Below are positions 1-8,313 of a stretch of DNA of 64,000 nt, piece by piece. The notes beneath the pieces are model-generated. The model was not told the DNA's origin and made no database searches. It saw only the letters and a program-made list of their open reading frames with translations. The stretch is from Chloroflexota bacterium (GTDB lineage: Bacteria > Chloroflexota > Limnocylindria > Limnocylindrales > CSP1-4): positions 298,447-362,446 of the forward strand of contig CANJLL010000003.1 of the NCBI GenBank assembly GCA_947475545.1, in the 5' to 3' direction. Positions within the stretch are counted from its first letter, which is position 1, and the number at the start of each line of letters is the position of its first letter. A program made the position numbers and the translations under genes.

Positions 1-1
1 G

Positions 2-106
2 GGCGCCCTGGTCCTGGACACCGGCAAAATCACGCTTGGACCCCTCCCGGTGGCGCTCGGACAGCCCGGGCTCATCCCGCCGAAGAGCCCGACCGGCTGC
101 ATCTGA
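2..106 (+). CDS. 3' end of an upstream gene (partial)
   Basis: An open frame runs in from the left edge and stops with TGA at 104-106, 34 nt before the next gene. Nearly all its codons end in G or C, unlike the other two forward frames, so it is probably the last 34 residues of a real protein (ending PKSPTGCI). No domain can be recognised in so short a piece. Its position just ahead of a respiratory cytochrome c gene suggests, but does not show, that it belongs to the same operon. Confidence 0.45.
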   Translation, partial: GALVLDTGKITLGPLPVALGQPGLIPPKSPTGCI

Positions 107-140
107 CCATGAGCCGCAGCCGAAACCGTCGAGGAGACCG

Positions 141-1214
141 ATGACCGACCAGCCCGGACGCGAGCCCGAGCAGCGGCTTCCGGCCCGCCGCGCCCCCAGC
201 GACCTGGCGCCGGCAGACCGCTTCAGCGCACCCCCCAGTGCCCATCCCGCGGACCTGAGCGCCCAGCGTGTCGGCCAGATCGTCCGCCAGTCGTCCAACG
301 CACGATGGGTCAGCCTGCTGGCCGTCATCGTCGTGGTCCTGTTCGTGATCCTGTACTACTTCTACGAGCTGGGTGCACCGCTCGGGCTGTCAAAGCCGCG
401 CCTGGTGCAGCAGACCGAGGTCCAGCAGGTCACCGCCGTCGAGGCGGGCTACAACCTGTTCATCGCCAACTGCGCGCGCTGCCACGGCCCCAATGGCAAG
501 GGCACCAACGAGGGCTACTCCGCGCCGCCGCTCAACGACCCCATGAAGCTGTACGTCCACCTGAACCCGCAGTACCTCAAGAACGTGCTCACGGTCGGCG
601 GCCGGTATGTGTGCGGCAACCCCACCAGCGCCATGCCCATCTGGTCTGACCTCAACGGCGGTCCGCTCAACTACCGCCAGATCGAGGAGCTGATCGCCTT
701 CCTGCGCGCGCCCCAGGTGGACGCCAGCGGCAACGTGATCGAATACAAGGTCAAGGACGCCGCCCTCAACGAGCCCATCGTGGGCGCGGATGGCAAGGAC
801 CTGACGTTCGAGGGCTGGGTGGATCCCGCCTTCAGGCCGGAAGCCGCGGCCACCGCGGTCCCGGACTGCTACCTGGGCAACACCGCGCAGCAGAGCACCG
901 GCCCCGCCGCCACGCTGCCGCCCGGCGCGCAGACCTTCGAGGTCAACGCCGAGCAGATCGCCTACGACCTCAAGGCCCTCACCGTGACGGCAGGCCAGCC
1001 CTTCGCGATCAAGTTCACCAACAAGGACTCCGCGGGCGTCCTGCATGACGTGGACCTCCGCAAGCAGGACGGCACCACGCTCCAGAACATGCCGACCATC
1101 GACGGCGGCGCCAGCACCACGTACGTCTACACGGCCATGGATGCCGGCACGTACCTCTTCGTCTGCTCGGTCCACCCGATCCCGGGGATGACCGGCACGC
1201 TCACCGTCAAGTAG
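141..1214 (+). CDS. membrane-anchored cytochrome c fused to a C-terminal cupredoxin
   Basis: A 357-residue electron-transfer protein. One membrane helix (about residues 55-77) follows a Pro-rich cytoplasmic N-terminus. A class I cytochrome c domain comes next, with heme motif CARCH at 111-115 and a probable axial Met in SAMPIW. The C-terminus (about 266-357) is a blue-copper domain with ligands His in VLHDVD, Cys and His in CSVHP, and Met in GMTG. The ATG at 141 is chosen because GAGGAG lies at 131-136; an upstream ATG at 36 has no ribosome site. The Kelch-protein gene starts 9 nt downstream, so the two are co-transcribed. By analogy with caa3 oxidases it should carry electrons on the outer face of the membrane. 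The cupredoxin is almost the same as those ending COX II and the 352-residue protein of the oxidase operon in this window. Confidence 0.85.
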   Translation: MTDQPGREPEQRLPARRAPSDLAPADRFSAPPSAHPADLSAQRVGQIVRQSSNARWVSLLAVIVVVLFVILYYFYELGAPLGLSKPRLVQQTEVQQVTAVEAGYNLFIANCARCHGPNGKGTNEGYSAPPLNDPMKLYVHLNPQYLKNVLTVGGRYVCGNPTSAMPIWSDLNGGPLNYRQIEELIAFLRAPQVDASGNVIEYKVKDAALNEPIVGADGKDLTFEGWVDPAFRPEAAATAVPDCYLGNTAQQSTGPAATLPPGAQTFEVNAEQIAYDLKALTVTAGQPFAIKFTNKDSAGVLHDVDLRKQDGTTLQNMPTIDGGASTTYVYTAMDAGTYLFVCSVHPIPGMTGTLTVK

Positions 1215-1223
1215 GAAGGCACG

Positions 1224-2702
1224 ATGACCCACGCACTCGAATCGGGGACCGGCACCAACCGGCGACGGGCGCTCTTCGGGCTGCTCGACGCTGAGGGCTG
1301 GGGCTGGGCGTCGGTCAAGGCGTTCATCTGGTTCATCATCCTGATCGTCATGCTCGGCTACATCCCGGACCGGGCGTACTACATCGTGGTCAACCGGACC
1401 ATCGACGTCGGGCTGCTGGCCTGGTCGCCCATCAACTTCTGCCCGCCCGAGAACGAGACGCTTCCGTGCCCGGCCCCGGTCGGGGCCATCCTCCCCTGGC
1501 AGATCTCGCCCACCGAGCTGTCGCTCCCGGCCCCGCGCGTCGGCGGCACGGCGGTCCAGCTGGGTACCCGCGTCCTGTACGTGGGCGGCACCGACGGCAG
1601 CAAGCCGGTCGACACCACGTACGTCGCCAACCTCACCACCGATGGCAGCTTCGGCGCCTGGCAGGCCGGCCCCAAGCTCCCCGAGGCCCGTTCCGGCGCC
1701 GCGCTCATCGTGACCGGTGGCAAGCTGTACGCCATTGGCGGCAGCGGACCTTCCGGCGCCACGACCACCGCGTGGGTTCTGGAGGTTGATGCAGTTACCG
1801 GCGCCCTGGGCAACTGGGTGGACTCGGCCAACCTCAAGCTTCCCGAAGCCCGCTCGCATGCCGCGGTCGCCGCGGTGTCCGACGGGATCGTGTTGGTCGG
1901 CGGCGCGAATGCGGCCGGCAAGCCCACCGCCACCACGTGGAAGTCAACGCTCGACGCCAAGGGCATCCCCACCGCGTGGTCCGAGCAGGCCCCACTCATG
2001 GACGGCGTCTCCGGCGCCGCCGCGGTGCAGGTCGGCGACTACCTCTGGGTGCTGGGCGGCTCCAACGCCGGCGGTCCCTCAGGCGGCGTCCAGCGCGGCA
2101 CCATCGGCACCGGCGTGGCTCCGGTGGCGCCCGGCACGTACGTCAACCCGGCGGCACCCGCCAACCCCATCAAGGTGCTGCAGTGGGCGCTCAACAACGG
2201 CGCCAACCTCCCCGGCGCACGCGCCGACGCGGCCATCTTTGCGGCCAACGGCTCCATCTACGTGGCCGGCGGCACCGACGGCACCAGCCCCAGCCGCGAG
2301 ATCTACTGGGCGGTCCCCACGGGCAAGGGCGACATCACCACGTGGGAGCACCTCAGCCAGAGCGACCTGCCGGGCGACCTCACCGGCGCCACGGCCATCG
2401 TGACCGGCGCCCACGCGTTCCTCATCGGCGGCCAGTCGGGCAACGCCACGCTCTCGTCCGCCACTCGAACCAACCTCGCACCCCAGGCGCCGTTCTTCCA
2501 GCTGGGCCTCTTCGGAGCAACCATCCCGGCGCTCAAGATCGACGGCGAGCTTGGTCAGCAGCTGGGCATGCTCAGCTCGGCGGGCGCGGCCACCGGCAAC
2601 TTCGCGATCATGATCTTCCTCGGCTGGATCTGGGCCCACAAGGTGCAGGTCGGGGCGTGGATGAATCGGCGCCGCAGCCGGCGAGGGGCCAAGGCCGGCT
2701 GA
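1224..2702 (+). CDS. Kelch-repeat membrane protein
   Basis: A 492-residue protein with an N-terminal membrane helix (about 31-46), a large outer domain and a second hydrophobic segment near the C-terminus (around GNFAIMIFLGWIWA) followed by a basic tail. The middle is built of repeats with the Kelch-like pattern hydrophobic-x-GG followed by a T/S-rich strand and a W (for example VLYVGG, LYAIGG, LWVLGG, IYVAGG, AFLIGG), which predicts a beta-propeller. GGAAGG lies just upstream of the ATG. It directly follows the cytochrome c-cupredoxin gene and ends at a strong terminator, so the two form the end of one transcript. The function is unknown; the context suggests a scaffold or accessory subunit of an electron-transfer complex. 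Confidence 0.75.
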   Translation: MTHALESGTGTNRRRALFGLLDAEGWGWASVKAFIWFIILIVMLGYIPDRAYYIVVNRTIDVGLLAWSPINFCPPENETLPCPAPVGAILPWQISPTELSLPAPRVGGTAVQLGTRVLYVGGTDGSKPVDTTYVANLTTDGSFGAWQAGPKLPEARSGAALIVTGGKLYAIGGSGPSGATTTAWVLEVDAVTGALGNWVDSANLKLPEARSHAAVAAVSDGIVLVGGANAAGKPTATTWKSTLDAKGIPTAWSEQAPLMDGVSGAAAVQVGDYLWVLGGSNAGGPSGGVQRGTIGTGVAPVAPGTYVNPAAPANPIKVLQWALNNGANLPGARADAAIFAANGSIYVAGGTDGTSPSREIYWAVPTGKGDITTWEHLSQSDLPGDLTGATAIVTGAHAFLIGGQSGNATLSSATRTNLAPQAPFFQLGLFGATIPALKIDGELGQQLGMLSSAGAATGNFAIMIFLGWIWAHKVQVGAWMNRRRSRRGAKAG

Positions 2703-2720
2703 CCTCCATACGCATCGCAC

Positions 2721-2752
2721 AAGACGCCCGGTCCGCCAGGACCGGGCGTCTT
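2721..2752 (+). terminator. strong hairpin terminator after the Kelch gene
   Basis: A perfect 14-bp stem (2721-2734 with 2739-2752) closes a 4-nt loop, just after the Kelch-protein stop at 2702. There is no long T-tract after it. The rhodanese gene converges from the right, so the hairpin may serve both strands. Confidence 0.8.
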
Positions 2753-2781
2753 CGATTCAGCGGGCGGCTCGAGCGGCGGGG

Positions 2782-3156
2782 CTAGAAGCCGCGATCTTCC
2801 TCGTCGGGGGCCAGCGGACCCGAGTGCGCCGGAAGGCCGGAGGCCAACCAGCTCCCCGTCCCGCCCATCACGTTGCTGACGTCGTCCCAGCCGTTGGCCA
2901 GCAGGAAGGCCGCGGCCTGTGCCGAGCGCCCGCCCGCCGCGCAGATCATCAGGAGCGGTCGGTCGGTGGGCAGCTCCTGGTAGCGGACCATGAACTGCGA
3001 GAGCGGCAGCAGGACCGCGCCAACCGCGCGCGCCTGGACGAACTCGCTGACCTCGCGGACGTCCACGAGGATGGGCGCCGCCTCGCCGGCGACGAGCTCA
3101 GTGAGACGCCGATGTGCCTCGTCGACATCGACCTGCGGGATGGGACGGTTCTGCAT
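2782..3156 (-). CDS. rhodanese-like domain protein
   Basis: A 124-residue single-domain rhodanese, a sulfurtransferase fold that carries persulfide on an active-site Cys. Visible features are the VDVRE motif near residue 35 and the active-site loop MICAAGGRS with Cys at about 73. The length is normal for a stand-alone rhodanese, with no signal peptide, so it is cytoplasmic. GGAGTG lies just upstream of the ATG. The partner is unknown. The next gene on the same strand (DUF2203) lies 126 nt upstream, too far to assert an operon. Confidence 0.85.
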   Translation of the reverse strand: MQNRPIPQVDVDEAHRRLTELVAGEAAPILVDVREVSEFVQARAVGAVLLPLSQFMVRYQELPTDRPLLMICAAGGRSAQAAAFLLANGWDDVSNVMGGTGSWLASGLPAHSGPLAPDEEDRGF

Positions 3157-3282
3157 GCCACACTCCGGTGCTGGGCGCCGGCACGGCCGACGATGGATGG
3201 GACGACGAGACGGCGATGGTCGCGGTGATGGTTGCGGCGATGGTCGGCTGGTTGGCCACGGGGTTGGTCACGGGGCTGGTGA

Positions 3283-3795
3283 TCAAACGAGATTGATGAT
3301 GCGCTCACGTCCGGCGACGCCGCTGGACAGCTCGTGCCAGTAGTCAATCTCGGCCTCGCCGAGGCGCCAGCACAGCCAGACCTGGCGCCCGTTGACCAGC
3401 GCAGGGAAGTCGATCAGCCCGGTCTCGATATCGCGCAGGACCACACCCAGCTCGTCGAGTCGCACGACCGCTGCCTGCATCTGGTCGATGAGCCCCTGCA
3501 TGCGCAGGCGCGCCAGGCGCAGGCCATCGTCGTGCGCGGCCAGCGTCCCGGGCGCAGAACCGGTGCCATCGTCGATGCCGGAAGGGCCGGCGGTGCCCAG
3601 GCCCGGATCGTCCCGTCCAGCGGCACCTGGTCTGGTGGTGCCCACACCGGCCTCGTTCGCTTCCGACTCCAGCAACTCGTCGCGCAGCCGGACCAGCTGG
3701 TGGCGCTGCTGCGCGAGGGTCAGGAGGAGCGGGTCAAGCTCGGCGAGCAGGCCGTTGGCTTCGTCCAGCTGGAAGTAGCGCGTCATCGGCGGCAT
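3283..3795 (-). CDS. DUF2203 family protein
   Basis: A 170-residue protein matching the DUF2203 pattern. The N-terminus has RYFQLDEANGLLAELDPLL, followed by a coiled-coil-like stretch. The C-terminus has the hallmark GLIDFP, then WLCWRLGE and YWHEL. A low-complexity Gly/Thr/Asp-rich insert at about 50-80 separates the two halves. No enzymatic motif is visible and the family's role is unknown. The ATG at 3786 (MTRYF) is an equally good start three codons in. The D-2-hydroxyacid dehydrogenase diverges on the other side. Confidence 0.8.
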   Translation of the reverse strand: MPPMTRYFQLDEANGLLAELDPLLLTLAQQRHQLVRLRDELLESEANEAGVGTTRPGAAGRDDPGLGTAGPSGIDDGTGSAPGTLAAHDDGLRLARLRMQGLIDQMQAAVVRLDELGVVLRDIETGLIDFPALVNGRQVWLCWRLGEAEIDYWHELSSGVAGRERIINLV

Positions 3796-3926
3796 TCTAC
3801 CGGGCCGTGTCCGACCGGGCCCGCTGGCGTGCTGGGGCGTGCGTGGCGCGGGGCGGCGGCGTGCCGGGCGCGCACGTGGGGCCCGGCCTCGGCGTGCCTT
3901 GGGCGAACCGGCGACCGGGCCGCGAC

Positions 3927-3938
3927 TATCATTCCGGC
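3927..3938 (+). promoter_or_regulatory. TATCAT -10 box with leaderless geometry for the hydroxyacid dehydrogenase
   Basis: TATCAT at 3927-3932 is followed by 6 nt and then the ATG at 3939, with no Shine-Dalgarno. This spacing would place transcription start on the start codon. The same arrangement precedes proC and the cupredoxin lipoprotein in this window. Confidence 0.5.
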
Positions 3939-4913
3939 ATGGCTCGACCGCGCGTCTTCGTCACCCGTCGCATCCCCGACGAGGGCCTGCTCGCCATCGG
4001 CGAGGCCTGTGATCTCCGGACCTGGGAGGGCGAGCTGCCCCCGTCGCGGGCAGAGCTGCTCGAGGCCGTCGAGGGCTGCGACGGCATCCTGACGCTGCTG
4101 ACGGACCGCGTCGATGCGGACCTCCTGGACCGCGCGGGGCCGCGCCTCAGGGTGGTCTCCAACTACGCCGTGGGCTACGACAACATCGACGTCGCGGCCT
4201 GCGCCGCGCGCGGGATTGCCGTGGGCAACACCCCGGGGGTGCTCACCGAGACCACCGCCGATCTCGCCTTTGCCCTGCTCGCCGCATCGGCGCGCCGCGT
4301 GGCCGAGGGCGACCGCTACGTCCGCGCGGGGCGCTGGCTGACCTGGGGGCCCATGCTCCTCCTTGGTCCGGATCTGCACGGCGCCACGCTGGGGATCGTG
4401 GGCTTCGGCCGGATCGGCCAGGCCATGGCCCGGCGCGCGACCGGCTTCGACATGACCGTGCTGTACTGGTCGCGGACGCGGCTGGACCCCGAGCAGGAGG
4501 CACAGCGCAACGTCGCGTGGGCGGACCTCGATGATCTGCTCGCCCGGTCGGACTTCGTGTCGATCCACGCCAGCCTCTCTCCGGGGACCCGGCACCTGAT
4601 CGACGCCGCCGCACTCCGGCACATGAAGCCCAGCGCCATCCTGGTGAACACGGCCCGCGGCCCCATCGTGGACCAGGCGGCCCTGGCCGACGCCCTGCGT
4701 CGTGGCGTCATTGCCGGGGCCGCCCTGGACGTCACCGATCCGGAGCCGATGGCGCCCGACGACCCGCTGGCGGGCCTGGACCAGTGCCTGATCGTCCCGC
4801 ATATCGGTTCGGCGTCGCCCGCCACGCGGGGACGGATGGCCCGGATGGCCGCCGCCAACCTGCTGGCCGGGGTCCGCGGAGAGCCGCTGCCCAATCCGGT
4901 CCTGCCCGGCTAG
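3939..4913 (+). CDS. D-2-hydroxyacid dehydrogenase (glyoxylate/hydroxypyruvate reductase type)
   Basis: A 324-residue NAD(P)-dependent dehydrogenase that would reduce a 2-keto acid such as glyoxylate or hydroxypyruvate to the D-hydroxy acid. The Rossmann motif GFGRIG lies at 155-160. The catalytic triad is Arg240 (NTARGPIVD), Glu269 (DPEP) and His288 (VPHIGSA). The N-terminal substrate domain has the SNYAVGYDNID signature. The ATG at 3939 is chosen because it begins the conserved fold and sits 6 nt after a TATCAT box; an in-frame ATG 44 codons earlier encodes only low-complexity residues. The cyclodeaminase-family gene and RidA follow on the same strand, a grouping that fits amino-acid or keto-acid catabolism. 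Exact substrate not known. Confidence 0.88.
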   Translation: MARPRVFVTRRIPDEGLLAIGEACDLRTWEGELPPSRAELLEAVEGCDGILTLLTDRVDADLLDRAGPRLRVVSNYAVGYDNIDVAACAARGIAVGNTPGVLTETTADLAFALLAASARRVAEGDRYVRAGRWLTWGPMLLLGPDLHGATLGIVGFGRIGQAMARRATGFDMTVLYWSRTRLDPEQEAQRNVAWADLDDLLARSDFVSIHASLSPGTRHLIDAAALRHMKPSAILVNTARGPIVDQAALADALRRGVIAGAALDVTDPEPMAPDDPLAGLDQCLIVPHIGSASPATRGRMARMAAANLLAGVRGEPLPNPVLPG

Positions 4914-5060
4914 GTATCGCGGCGAGCCACCCTGCGGGCCCGCCCGGCCAGGTAGGCCGCCGCCGGCCACCCTGCCTCTGCTATCGTCGCGGGGACCACG
5001 TCAGCCGCGCCCACCGGGCCCCGGCGCACCAGACCATCCGCCAGCCGGAGGACTCCGCCC

Positions 5061-6041
5061 ATGACCCTCATCCTCTCCCTGGACGACGTCAAGTCGGTCC
5101 TCGCGATGGGGCCGTGCATCGACGCGGTCGAGGAAGCCTTCCGGCAGTACTCCCTGGGCAACGTCGTCCAGCCCACCCGGCCCACCATCAGGATCGCCGA
5201 GCATCGAGCCCTGATCAACGCCATGCCCGCCTACATCGGCGGCGTCGAGGCGCTGGGCGTCAAGTGGGTCGGTGGCTACCTGGGCAACCCTGCGCTGGGG
5301 CTGCCCGTGGTTCAGGCGATCATCATCCTCAACGACGGGACCAACATGTCGCCGTTGGCGGTCATGAACGGCACCTACATCACGGCCGTCCGAACCGGCG
5401 CGGCCGCGGGGGTGGCGACCCGCCACCTGGCGCGCGCCGATGCCGCGACGGCCGGGATCATCGGCGCCGGCGTCCAGGCCAAGACGCAGCTGGAGGCCGT
5501 CTGCGCGGTTCGACCCATCACGTCGGCCCGGGTCTACGACGTCTTCCCCGAGGCGGCGGCCAAGTTCGCGGCGGAGATGAGCGCCAGGCTGGGGATCACG
5601 GTGACGGCGGCCGCCACCGCCGAGGAGGCCGTGCGCGGCGTCGACGTCATCTGCACGGCATCCACCTCCAAGACCCCGGTGGTGCTGGGCGAGTGGCTGA
5701 AGGCCGGCGCCCACATCAACGGCATCGGGTCGCACTCCACTGACGCGCGCGAGCTGGACACGGCGTCGGTGGTTCGGTCGCGCGTCATCGTGGACACGAT
5801 GGATGCCGCCATGGCCGAGGCGGGCGACATCCTCATGCCCATCGCCGAGGGTGCCATCACCGCGGACCACATCGCCGGCGAGCTGGGCGACGTGATCACC
5901 GGCAAGATCCCCGGCCGCTCCAGCGAGACGGAGATCACGCTCTTCAAGTCGCAGGGCCTGGCCATCCAGGACGTGGCCACCGCGCAGCTCGTCTACAAGG
6001 CGGCCGTGGCGCAGGGCATCGGTGTCGAGGTCAATCTCTAG
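5061..6041 (+). CDS. ornithine cyclodeaminase / mu-crystallin family protein
   Basis: A 326-residue member of the family that includes ornithine cyclodeaminase, archaeal alanine dehydrogenase and ketimine reductases, all NAD(P)-dependent and acting on amino or imino acids. Visible features are the substrate-side GVKWVGGY, the AVRTGAAAGVAT stretch, and a Rossmann-like segment beginning IIGAGVQAKTQ. GGAGGA lies 9 nt upstream of the ATG and a TATCGT box is found about 75 nt upstream. RidA starts 53 nt downstream. Because RidA hydrolyses reactive imines, the pair points to an imine-producing reaction. A second, divergent family member lies at 12316-13419. Confidence 0.85.
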   Translation: MTLILSLDDVKSVLAMGPCIDAVEEAFRQYSLGNVVQPTRPTIRIAEHRALINAMPAYIGGVEALGVKWVGGYLGNPALGLPVVQAIIILNDGTNMSPLAVMNGTYITAVRTGAAAGVATRHLARADAATAGIIGAGVQAKTQLEAVCAVRPITSARVYDVFPEAAAKFAAEMSARLGITVTAAATAEEAVRGVDVICTASTSKTPVVLGEWLKAGAHINGIGSHSTDARELDTASVVRSRVIVDTMDAAMAEAGDILMPIAEGAITADHIAGELGDVITGKIPGRSSETEITLFKSQGLAIQDVATAQLVYKAAVAQGIGVEVNL

Positions 6042-6094
6042 GCGCCGGCCCGCACCGGCATCCAGGCGGCCACCAACCGGAGGATCGAGTTCGA

Positions 6095-6478
6095 ATGAGC
6101 AAGCAGATCATCCTGACGCACAACGCGCCCACGCCGGGCGGCACCTACTCCCAGGGCATCCGCGTGGGCGACCAGATCTTCGTCGCCGGCTCCGGCCCGT
6201 TCGATCCGGTCACGCATGAGAACGTCCCGGGCGGCATCAAGGAGCAGACGCGCCGCACCCTCCTGAACATCATCGCGATCGTCGAGGCCGGTGGCGGCAA
6301 GGCCACCGACATCGTGAAGGTCACCGTCTTCCTGAAGGACATGAAGCAGTTCAAGGAGATGGACTCGGCCTACGCGGAGTTCTTCACCGAGAACCACCCG
6401 GTGCGCACCACCGTCGAGGCGGGGCTCTTCGGCGAGGGCCGCCTGATCGTCATCGACGCGATCGCCCACCTGGGCTGA
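6095..6478 (+). CDS. RidA family enamine/imine deaminase
   Basis: A 127-residue RidA (YjgF/YER057c/UK114) protein that would hydrolyse reactive enamines and imines released by PLP enzymes or amino-acid dehydrogenases, as a cytoplasmic trimer. It shows the GGTYSQG start, the GGIKEQTRRTLLNI helix and the key Arg104 in HPVRTTVE. The acidic residue that is usually Glu near the C-terminus is Asp121 (IDAIAH). GGAGG lies about 10 nt upstream of the ATG. It follows the cyclodeaminase-family gene closely and ends 42 nt before a terminator hairpin, so it is probably the last gene of that transcript. Confidence 0.92.
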   Translation: MSKQIILTHNAPTPGGTYSQGIRVGDQIFVAGSGPFDPVTHENVPGGIKEQTRRTLLNIIAIVEAGGGKATDIVKVTVFLKDMKQFKEMDSAYAEFFTENHPVRTTVEAGLFGEGRLIVIDAIAHLG

Positions 6479-6520
6479 CGCCCGAAGGCCACGCGGGGCC
6501 GAAGCCCGAACCCGAAGTTC

Positions 6521-6547
6521 GAAGCCGCCGGCCCGCCCGGCGGCTTC
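6521..6547 (+). terminator. hairpin terminator after RidA
   Basis: An 11-bp perfect stem (6521-6531 with 6537-6547) with a 5-nt loop, followed by TTCGTTGT. It ends the hydroxyacid dehydrogenase/cyclodeaminase/RidA block. Confidence 0.75.
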
Positions 6548-6804
6548 TTCGTTGTCGAGCGCACCGCCGGGTCGCTCCGCCGCCGCCGCGTCGGGTTTCG
6601 CCAAACGGCCGCCCCACGACCGCAAGGCGAGCTTTGGCCTCGCCGGGTTCCGATTCGGCCGTCCGGAGGCCCGAATCAAGCTCCATTGACCACCCCACGG
6701 TTGGTAGCGGAAATCAGTTCGCCTGACGGCCTCCCCACGGCCGTATGACCAGGGCGCTCGCTACCCCAGCCCGCCTCGGCCGCCGCCGCCCACCGGCTCC
6801 GTGA

Positions 6805-6810
6805 TACCTT
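6805..6810 (+). promoter_or_regulatory. -10 box of the tRNA-Lys gene
   Basis: TACCTT lies 6 nt before the first base of the tRNA. No clear -35 box is visible at the expected spacing. Confidence 0.4.
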
Positions 6811-6816
6811 CCGCCC

Positions 6817-6891
6817 GGGCCGGTAGCTCAGCGGTAGAGCACGGGACTTTTAATCCCTTGGTCGTGGGTTCGAATCCCACCCGGCTCACCA
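6817..6891 (+). tRNA. tRNA-Lys (anticodon UUU)
   Basis: A 75-nt tRNA with encoded CCA. The 7-bp acceptor stem pairs 6817-6823 with 6881-6887, with one G-U. The D stem is GCTC/GAGC. The anticodon loop is CTTTTAA, giving UUU. The T arm has the TTCGAAT loop. The outermost anticodon-stem pair is a C-T mismatch. The 3' half (from 6843) recurs in degraded form at 8782-8830 and 11046-11094, which marks this gene as the integration target of the island that follows. Confidence 0.95.
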
Positions 6892-7377
6892 GGGTCCACG
6901 CACGGAACTGGCTTCGGGGCGCTCCTGGCGGCCTCCGAAAGGGCTGTTTGACAGCCACGCTGACAGCCACGGCCGTACGTCTAGGCAGGACCGTGTGGTG
7001 CCTGTAGATAGAATGGTCGGCCCTCCCCCTGAGTCCGTCCGGGGGCGCCAGGCCTCACAGTACCTCCCTCGAGCTCGCCGAACGGCAGCGCCTCGGGCCG
7101 CAGCCGGATCTCCGTCACCGCGCGCTCGTTGGTGAGGTGGGGAATCGACGGATGTTCTAAATCGTGGGGGTGTCACCCCTCCCAAACCTCAACGATTTGG
7201 AACATGAGCGGGGGAGACGGGTTGACACCCCCGCCCTTCGGCGAAAATACGAAGACAGGGGGCATCCGCCCCGGAGCCTTGGAGACAGACCGTGGGCCTA
7301 CTGATCAACGTTGAGAGCATCGACCGGGGTGGCAGAGCACCCAGGCGCCTCGATCGCCCGGCACGTGAAGGCCGGGC
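6892..7377. other. intergenic segment with inverted repeats
   Basis: No convincing gene. It holds the first paired TGACAGCCAC repeat (6949-6958 and 6961-6970) and an inverted repeat at 7152-7165/7192-7205 (14-nt arms, one G-T pair). A compact palindrome lies inside it (GGGGTG at 7167-7172, CACCCC at 7174-7179). TGACACCCCC at 7223-7232 is also complementary to 7166-7175, so alternative foldings are possible. A TTGACA at 7222-7227 lies upstream of the next gene, but no good -10 box follows at 16-18 nt. Confidence 0.5.
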
Positions 7378-7764
7378 ATGAACAAGATATTGCGAACCCT
7401 CAACTCCCTGATGGGCGCCCGGATGTCGAAGCGCGGACGCTTCGTACAGATCGAGACGCTCGGGCGTAAGTCCGGCCAGTGGCGCGCGACCCCGGTGGGT
7501 TATGTGCACGCCGAGGACGGCGCGCTCGTCGTGCGCGCGGGCCACGCGGACGCGCACTGGGCGCTCAACCTCCTCGCGAACCCCACGTGCCGCGCTTCGC
7601 TTCGCGGGCAGACCCTCACCTACCGCGCCGAGCACCTCCTCGAGGATGCCCGCGCCGCCGCGCTCCGCGCGATCAAGGACCGCTATGGCCGGGGGATGGA
7701 GGACCGGACTGGCGCTGGGCCGGCCTTCCGGCTCGTCCCGGTCGAGGACCAGCCCGCCGCCTGA
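7378..7764 (+). CDS. Ddn-like (F420-dependent) nitroreductase-family protein
   Basis: A 128-residue protein of the deazaflavin-dependent nitroreductase (DUF385/Ddn) family, split-barrel oxidoreductases that use coenzyme F420 or a flavin. Visible family features are ETLGRKSGQWRATPVGYV, a strand with the pattern VVRAGHADAHWALNLLANP, and ASLRGQTLTYRAEH. The length is typical. The substrate is unknown. No clear Shine-Dalgarno precedes the ATG. It lies in the first segment of the tRNA-Lys island with no partner gene. F420 use cannot be confirmed from this window. Confidence 0.75.
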   Translation: MNKILRTLNSLMGARMSKRGRFVQIETLGRKSGQWRATPVGYVHAEDGALVVRAGHADAHWALNLLANPTCRASLRGQTLTYRAEHLLEDARAAALRAIKDRYGRGMEDRTGAGPAFRLVPVEDQPAA

Positions 7765-8065
7765 CCGACAGTGGGTTGCGCCTGCACACCGGTGGCCCCT
7801 GACTGTCCGGCTCAGCCGGCGTCAGGAGCCTCGCTCAATTCCCACCACTCGAGGGGACACTCCTCTCCTCCGCTCGACCCTGCCAAGCAGATCACGCTCC
7901 GCTACCCCACGATCGTCTGAGTCGAACAGACGTGGTTGGGAACCGGCCGGTGATCCGCCAAACTCCGGGGCATGACCTTCGGCCCTTGCGACGCCGGTAG
8001 CCGGACCTGACCCTTCTCTAGCCCCAACTTCGGTCCCGCGGGTCCCAACAAGGCGAGGGAGATAG
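7765..8065. other. gene-free stretch inside the island
   Basis: No coding region with biased codon use, RNA gene or clear repeat was found on either strand. Codon positions look random in all frames, as expected for decayed mobile DNA. Confidence 0.4.
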
Positions 8066-8173
8066 ATGCGTCTGACCATGCTGGTCGCCGCCTCGGCGAC
8101 GTCGGTGGCAGGTTGCTCCCCGGCAGCAGGCATTTCTCCCTCTGACCGGCCAGCAGCTCGAACCTGCGGGTGA
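8066..8173 (+). pseudogene. truncated lipoprotein start (35 codons)
   Basis: An ATG with GAGGGAG 4-10 nt upstream begins a short frame. Its first 17 residues look like a lipoprotein signal peptide ending in the lipobox VAGC. The frame stops after 35 codons with no mature domain, so this is most likely the head of a gene whose body was lost. A short functional lipopeptide cannot be ruled out. Confidence 0.35.
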
Positions 8174-8313
8174 GAACCGATGGCCGAGGAATCCAAGCTC
8201 AGCTTTCAGGCGGCGCGCGTCCGCGTGGCCCTAGCCTCGACCCGACTGAACCGCCCTGGGTCTGATGGAGACTCTGAGGTGCCCTGAGTTTCGTGGAGCC
8301 TGGTTTCTGGACG

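Noticed and set aside
390..1859. A 489-codon minus-strand frame opposite the cytochrome c-cupredoxin and Kelch genes
   Set aside because: The opposite strand encodes heme and copper motifs; this is a GC-driven shadow frame.
6761..6970. A minus-strand frame containing GFEPTTKGL
   Set aside because: This is the well-known false translation of a tRNA read backwards. It comes from tRNA-Lys and its copies, not from a protein gene.
7222..7250. A sigma-70 promoter with TTGACA
   Set aside because: No acceptable -10 box follows at 16-18 nt, and the TTGACA is part of an inverted repeat.
7822..8196. A 124-codon minus-strand gene inside the island
   Set aside because: No ribosome site, domain or codon bias; it also covers the signal-peptide fragment on the plus strand.
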